Part shown: piece after piece, positions 5,591-8,172 of the stretch
How positions within the stretch are numbered: position 1 is the stretch's first letter
How the letters are laid out: every line of letters starts with the position of its first letter
Assembly (NCBI GenBank): GCA_902494605.1
Contig: CABUUG010000084.1
Span: 1 to 8,172, forward strand
Length of the DNA: 8,172 nucleotides
Source of the DNA: an uncultured Collinsella sp.
GTDB taxonomy: Bacteria; Actinomycetota; Coriobacteriia; Coriobacteriales; Coriobacteriaceae
Direction of reading: 5' to 3'
Program-made: the position numbers and the translations under genes
The notes under the pieces: generated by a model
The model's input: only the letters and a program-made list of their open reading frames with translations
Told to the model about the DNA's origin: nothing
The model's database searches: none

Positions 5591-5622
5591 CCCGTAAGAT
5601 GTGTATGGACAACTTCTACGGG
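5591..5622 (+). promoter_or_regulatory. 5'-terminal hairpin in pyrG leader, candidate CTP-sensing element
   Basis: The expected transcript start falls on CCCG (5591-5594). CCCGTA (5591-5596) is exactly complementary to TACGGG (5617-5622) across a 20-base loop. The 3' arm ends 18 bases before the ATG and 6 bases before the probable ribosome site CAGG (5628-5631). A transcript starting at C keeps all six pairs, while one starting at G5594 loses three G-C pairs. The leader is only about 50 bases, too short for a Bacillus-type pyrG attenuator. Function is inferred. Confidence 0.35.
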
Positions 5623-5640
5623 AAGCGCAGGTAACTCAAT

Positions 5641-7302
5641 ATGACCAAGCATGTGTTCGTGACCGGCGGCGTGGTTTCGTCTCTGGGCAAGGGTATTACC
5701 GCGGCCTCGCTGGGCCGTCTGCTCAAGTCGCGCGGGTACAAGGTAACGATGCAAAAGGCCGACCCGTATCTGAACGTCGACCCCGGCACCATGAGCCCGT
5801 TCCAGCATGGCGAGGTCTTTGTGACCGAGGACGGCTACGAGTCCGATCTGGACCTGGGCCACTACGAGCGCTTTATTGACGAGAACCTGACCCGCGATTC
5901 CAACTTTACGACTGGTGCCATCTATAAGAGCCTGATCGCCCGTGAACGTCGCGGTGACTTTTTGGGCGGCACCGTGCAGGTGATTCCGCACGTCACGAAC
6001 GCCATTAAGGATAAGTTCCGTCGTATTGAGGAGCAGACCGGCTCCGACGTGGTCATCACTGAGTTGGGCGGCACCATCGGCGACATCGAGTCGCAGCCGT
6101 TTGTCGAGGCCATTCGCCAGTATCGCAAGGAGGCCGGCCCCGAGAACGTCTGCTACATCCACGTGTCGCTCGTTCCCTATATCGCCGCCGCCCACGAGGT
6201 CAAGACCAAGCCGACGCAGCACTCCGTTAAGGAGCTCCGCAGCTTTGGTATCCAGCCCGATATTATCGTTCTGCGCTCCGACCACCATATCGACGATGCC
6301 ATCCGCGGCAAGATTGCAAGCTTCTGCGACGTCGACACCGACTGTGTCTTTACCAACGAGGACTGCGCGAGCATCTACGATGTTCCGCAGTTGCTTGCCG
6401 AGCAGGACTTTGACCTGCGCATTTGCGAGCGCCTGGGTCTGGACCCGCGTGAGCGCGACATGAGCGAGTGGAACGAGTTCCTGCGCAAGCAGAACCATGC
6501 CAACCATCACGCCGACAAGGTGAAGATCGCCGTCGTGGGCAAGTACACGCAGCTGCCCGATGCCTACCTGTCGGTTATCGAGGCCCTGCACCACGCGGGC
6601 GTGTTCTACGATCGCCACGTTGACGTGCAGCTGGTCGATGGCGAGAGCCTCGACGAACAGAACGTCTCCGAGGTCCTGGGTGACGCCTCGGGCATCTTGG
6701 TCCCTGGCGGCTTTGGCAAGCGCGCCCTGGAGGGCAAGATCCTCGCGGCCGAGTTCGCCCGCGAGCACAAGATTCCGTATCTGGGCATTTGCCTGGGTAT
6801 GCAGGTAGCCGTGTGCGAGTTCGCCCGCAACGTGGTCGGCCTTGCCGGCGCCAGCTCTTCCGAGTTCGATCCGGACGGCCCGTATAGTGTCATCGACCTG
6901 ATGAGCTCGCAGGAGGACGTGACCGAGAAGGGCGGCACCATGCGCCTGGGCGCCTATCCGTGCAAGCTCGCCGCCGATACCCTCGCGCGCGAGGCATACG
7001 GCGAGGAGCTCGTCTACGAGCGTCACCGTCACCGTTTTGAGTTCAACAACGCCTTCCGCGACCAGCTCGAGGACGCCGGTCTGGTAATCTCGGGTCTTTC
7101 GCCCGACGAGCGTCTGGTCGAGATGGTCGAGCTGCCGCGCGACGTACATCCGTGGTATGTGGCAACCCAGGCTCATCCCGAGTTCAAGAGCCGCCCGACC
7201 AACCCGCAGCCGCTGTTCCGCGAGTTCGTGCGCGCTTCGATCGGCCAGCACGAGGGTGTCGACCGTCTGCAGGTGACGCCCAAGAACCTCGCTACGGACT
7301 AA
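5641..7302 (+). CDS. pyrG: CTP synthase (glutamine-hydrolysing)
   Basis: The protein has 553 residues, close to the usual 535-555. It makes CTP from UTP, ATP and glutamine, the last step of de novo pyrimidine nucleotide synthesis, in the cytoplasm. The N-terminal synthetase domain shows VTGGVVSSLGKG (7-18, P-loop-like ATP site), QKADPYLNVDPGTMSPFQHGEVFVTEDG (38-65), ELGGTIGDIES (141-151) and KTKPTQHSV (188-196). The C-terminal class I glutaminase domain has the oxyanion loop VPGGFG (354-359), nucleophile C384 in GICLGMQ, and the H512/E514 pair in AHPEF. All catalytic elements are intact. CAGG at 5628-5631 is a modest ribosome site 9 bases before the ATG. The xerD frame opens two bases after its stop codon, so the two are probably co-transcribed and translationally coupled. 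Regulation by CTP through the leader hairpin is possible. Confidence 0.97.
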   Translation: MTKHVFVTGGVVSSLGKGITAASLGRLLKSRGYKVTMQKADPYLNVDPGTMSPFQHGEVFVTEDGYESDLDLGHYERFIDENLTRDSNFTTGAIYKSLIARERRGDFLGGTVQVIPHVTNAIKDKFRRIEEQTGSDVVITELGGTIGDIESQPFVEAIRQYRKEAGPENVCYIHVSLVPYIAAAHEVKTKPTQHSVKELRSFGIQPDIIVLRSDHHIDDAIRGKIASFCDVDTDCVFTNEDCASIYDVPQLLAEQDFDLRICERLGLDPRERDMSEWNEFLRKQNHANHHADKVKIAVVGKYTQLPDAYLSVIEALHHAGVFYDRHVDVQLVDGESLDEQNVSEVLGDASGILVPGGFGKRALEGKILAAEFAREHKIPYLGICLGMQVAVCEFARNVVGLAGASSSEFDPDGPYSVIDLMSSQEDVTEKGGTMRLGAYPCKLAADTLAREAYGEELVYERHRHRFEFNNAFRDQLEDAGLVISGLSPDERLVEMVELPRDVHPWYVATQAHPEFKSRPTNPQPLFREFVRASIGQHEGVDRLQVTPKNLATD

Positions 7303-7304
7303 GG

Positions 7305-8172
7305 GTGCCGGAGAATAAGGAACATACTGAAGCTACTCCCTCGTCGCTCGCTGTGGTGGCGGGGGAGTATCTCGATTACCTCGCGGTCGAGCGGGGTTTG
7401 GCGCGCAACACGATTGCGGCCTACCGTCGTGACCTGACGACGTACTGCGCCTATCTGGAGCGGGCGGGTATTGTGTCTTTTGAAGAGGTGACCCGTCAGG
7501 TCGTGGAGGGCTTTGTTGCCGATCGCCGCGAGGGAGGCTATTCCGACGCCTCGGTGGAGCGCGCGCTTGCTGCCGTGAAGGGTCTGCATGCCTTTTTGGT
7601 GCGCGATGGGGCCGTGGCCCAAAACCCGACGGCGGCGTTGCACCTGCCCAAAAAGGCAGATCGCCTGCCGGAATACCTTTCGGTGGAGGATGTCTCGGCA
7701 CTGCTCGATCAAGACTTTCCCGAGGGCGAGATGGGACTGCGCGATCATGCCATCTTGGAAGTGCTTTACGGTTGCGGCCTGCGCGTGAGTGAGCTGGTTG
7801 GGCTCGATGTGGGCGATATCCATATTGATGACGGGTTTGTCCTGGTGCGCGGTAAGGGCTCCAAGGAGCGTCTGGCCCCGTTGGTGGGAAGCGCGGCGCG
7901 TGCCCTGACACACTATATAGGTGACGGGCGCACTCTCCTGGCCGCGCATGCTCACGGGACGGAGACCTCGGCGGTCTTTTTAAATAAGAACGGACGTCGC
8001 CTGTCGCGCCAGGCCGTGCATGCGATATGCGAGCGGTATGGGCGCCAGGTGGGGCTGGTTGGGCTTCATCCCCACACCCTGCGCCACTCCTTTGCCACCC
8101 ACATGCTCGCGGGCGGTGCCGACCTGCGTGTGCTGCAGGAGATTTTGGGCCATGCCGATATTTCGACCACGC
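7305..8172 (+). CDS. xerD: Tyrosine recombinase XerD (3' truncated by window)
   Basis: The window contains 289 codons of an open frame. The N-terminal SAM-like DNA-binding domain (about 17-105) includes EYLDYLAVERGLARNTIAAYRRDL. The catalytic domain has R160 (GCGLRVSELVGL), K184 (VRGKGSKERL), H257 and R260 (HPHTLRHSFATH) and H283 (LGHADISTT). These match E. coli XerD R148, K172, H244, R247 and H270 in spacing. The nucleophilic tyrosine should be near residue 292, just past the edge. XerD acts with XerC at dif to resolve chromosome dimers. XerD-type rather than XerC-type is favoured by the pyrG neighbourhood and sequence flavour but is not proven. The start is uncertain: GTG 7305 is 2 bases after the pyrG stop and fits termination-reinitiation. 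GTG 7353 or 7356 would also leave the domain nearly whole. No start codon lies at normal distance from the ribosome-site-like GGAGAATAAGGAA at 7310-7322. Confidence 0.9.
   Translation, partial: MPENKEHTEATPSSLAVVAGEYLDYLAVERGLARNTIAAYRRDLTTYCAYLERAGIVSFEEVTRQVVEGFVADRREGGYSDASVERALAAVKGLHAFLVRDGAVAQNPTAALHLPKKADRLPEYLSVEDVSALLDQDFPEGEMGLRDHAILEVLYGCGLRVSELVGLDVGDIHIDDGFVLVRGKGSKERLAPLVGSAARALTHYIGDGRTLLAAHAHGTETSAVFLNKNGRRLSRQAVHAICERYGRQVGLVGLHPHTLRHSFATHMLAGGADLRVLQEILGHADISTT

Noticed and set aside
5473..7251. 592-residue open frame on the minus strand
   Set aside because: It lies opposite pyrG, which is unmistakable. The antisense translation has low-complexity V/A/L/H composition and no recognisable domain.
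7299..7955. 218-residue open frame on the minus strand
   Set aside because: It is antisense to xerD, whose catalytic residues are all in the plus frame.

Overview
The window is high-GC DNA with compact housekeeping genes, all on the + strand. It most resembles a member of the Coriobacteriia (Collinsella/Olsenella type, anaerobic gut Actinobacteria). That placement rests on an arginine deiminase operon with a YfcC-type transporter, the C/G-ending codon bias, and a DUF1846 gene near pyrG-xerD. It is an inference from gene style and not a database match.

Positions 1-2845 are part of an arginine deiminase (ADI) pathway operon. The 3' end of arcA (arginine deiminase, with its catalytic cysteine) is followed by a full catabolic-type ornithine carbamoyltransferase (arcB/argF) and a 12-TM YfcC/DcuC-type carrier, the probable arginine/ornithine exchanger. 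Together they would import arginine, split it to citrulline and then to ornithine plus carbamoyl phosphate, and export ornithine. Carbamate kinase (arcC), which yields the ATP, is not in the window. RNA hairpins lie between arcA and arcB and between arcB and the carrier.

Positions 2846-3392 are a gene-free 547-base stretch dense in secondary structure. It holds a run of mutually exclusive hairpins directly after the carrier stop codon, one strong GC-rich terminator, a perfect 12-bp hairpin without a U tract, a second terminator with a 14-bp stem and U tract, a tandem 12-bp repeat, and a perfect 22-bp inverted repeat. The inverted repeat looks like a dispersed REP/MITE-type element. A TATAAT box near the end probably serves the next gene.

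Positions 3393-4932 carry a monocistronic DUF1846/UPF0371 gene of unknown biochemical function with its own terminator. Positions 4933-5519 carry a small winged-helix DNA-binding protein with a structured leader and a GNRA-capped terminator. Positions 5520-7302 carry pyrG (CTP synthase). Its promoter appears to start transcription on a CCCG motif that can fold against a downstream TACGGG, as in CTP-sensing pyrimidine gene leaders. From 7305 to the window edge runs xerD, a tyrosine recombinase cut about three residues before its catalytic tyrosine.

Most of the window is ordinary core metabolism. The points most worth checking are the pyrG leader, the 22-bp inverted repeat, and the structured region after the arc operon. 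I see no defence, CRISPR, prophage or biosynthetic system.
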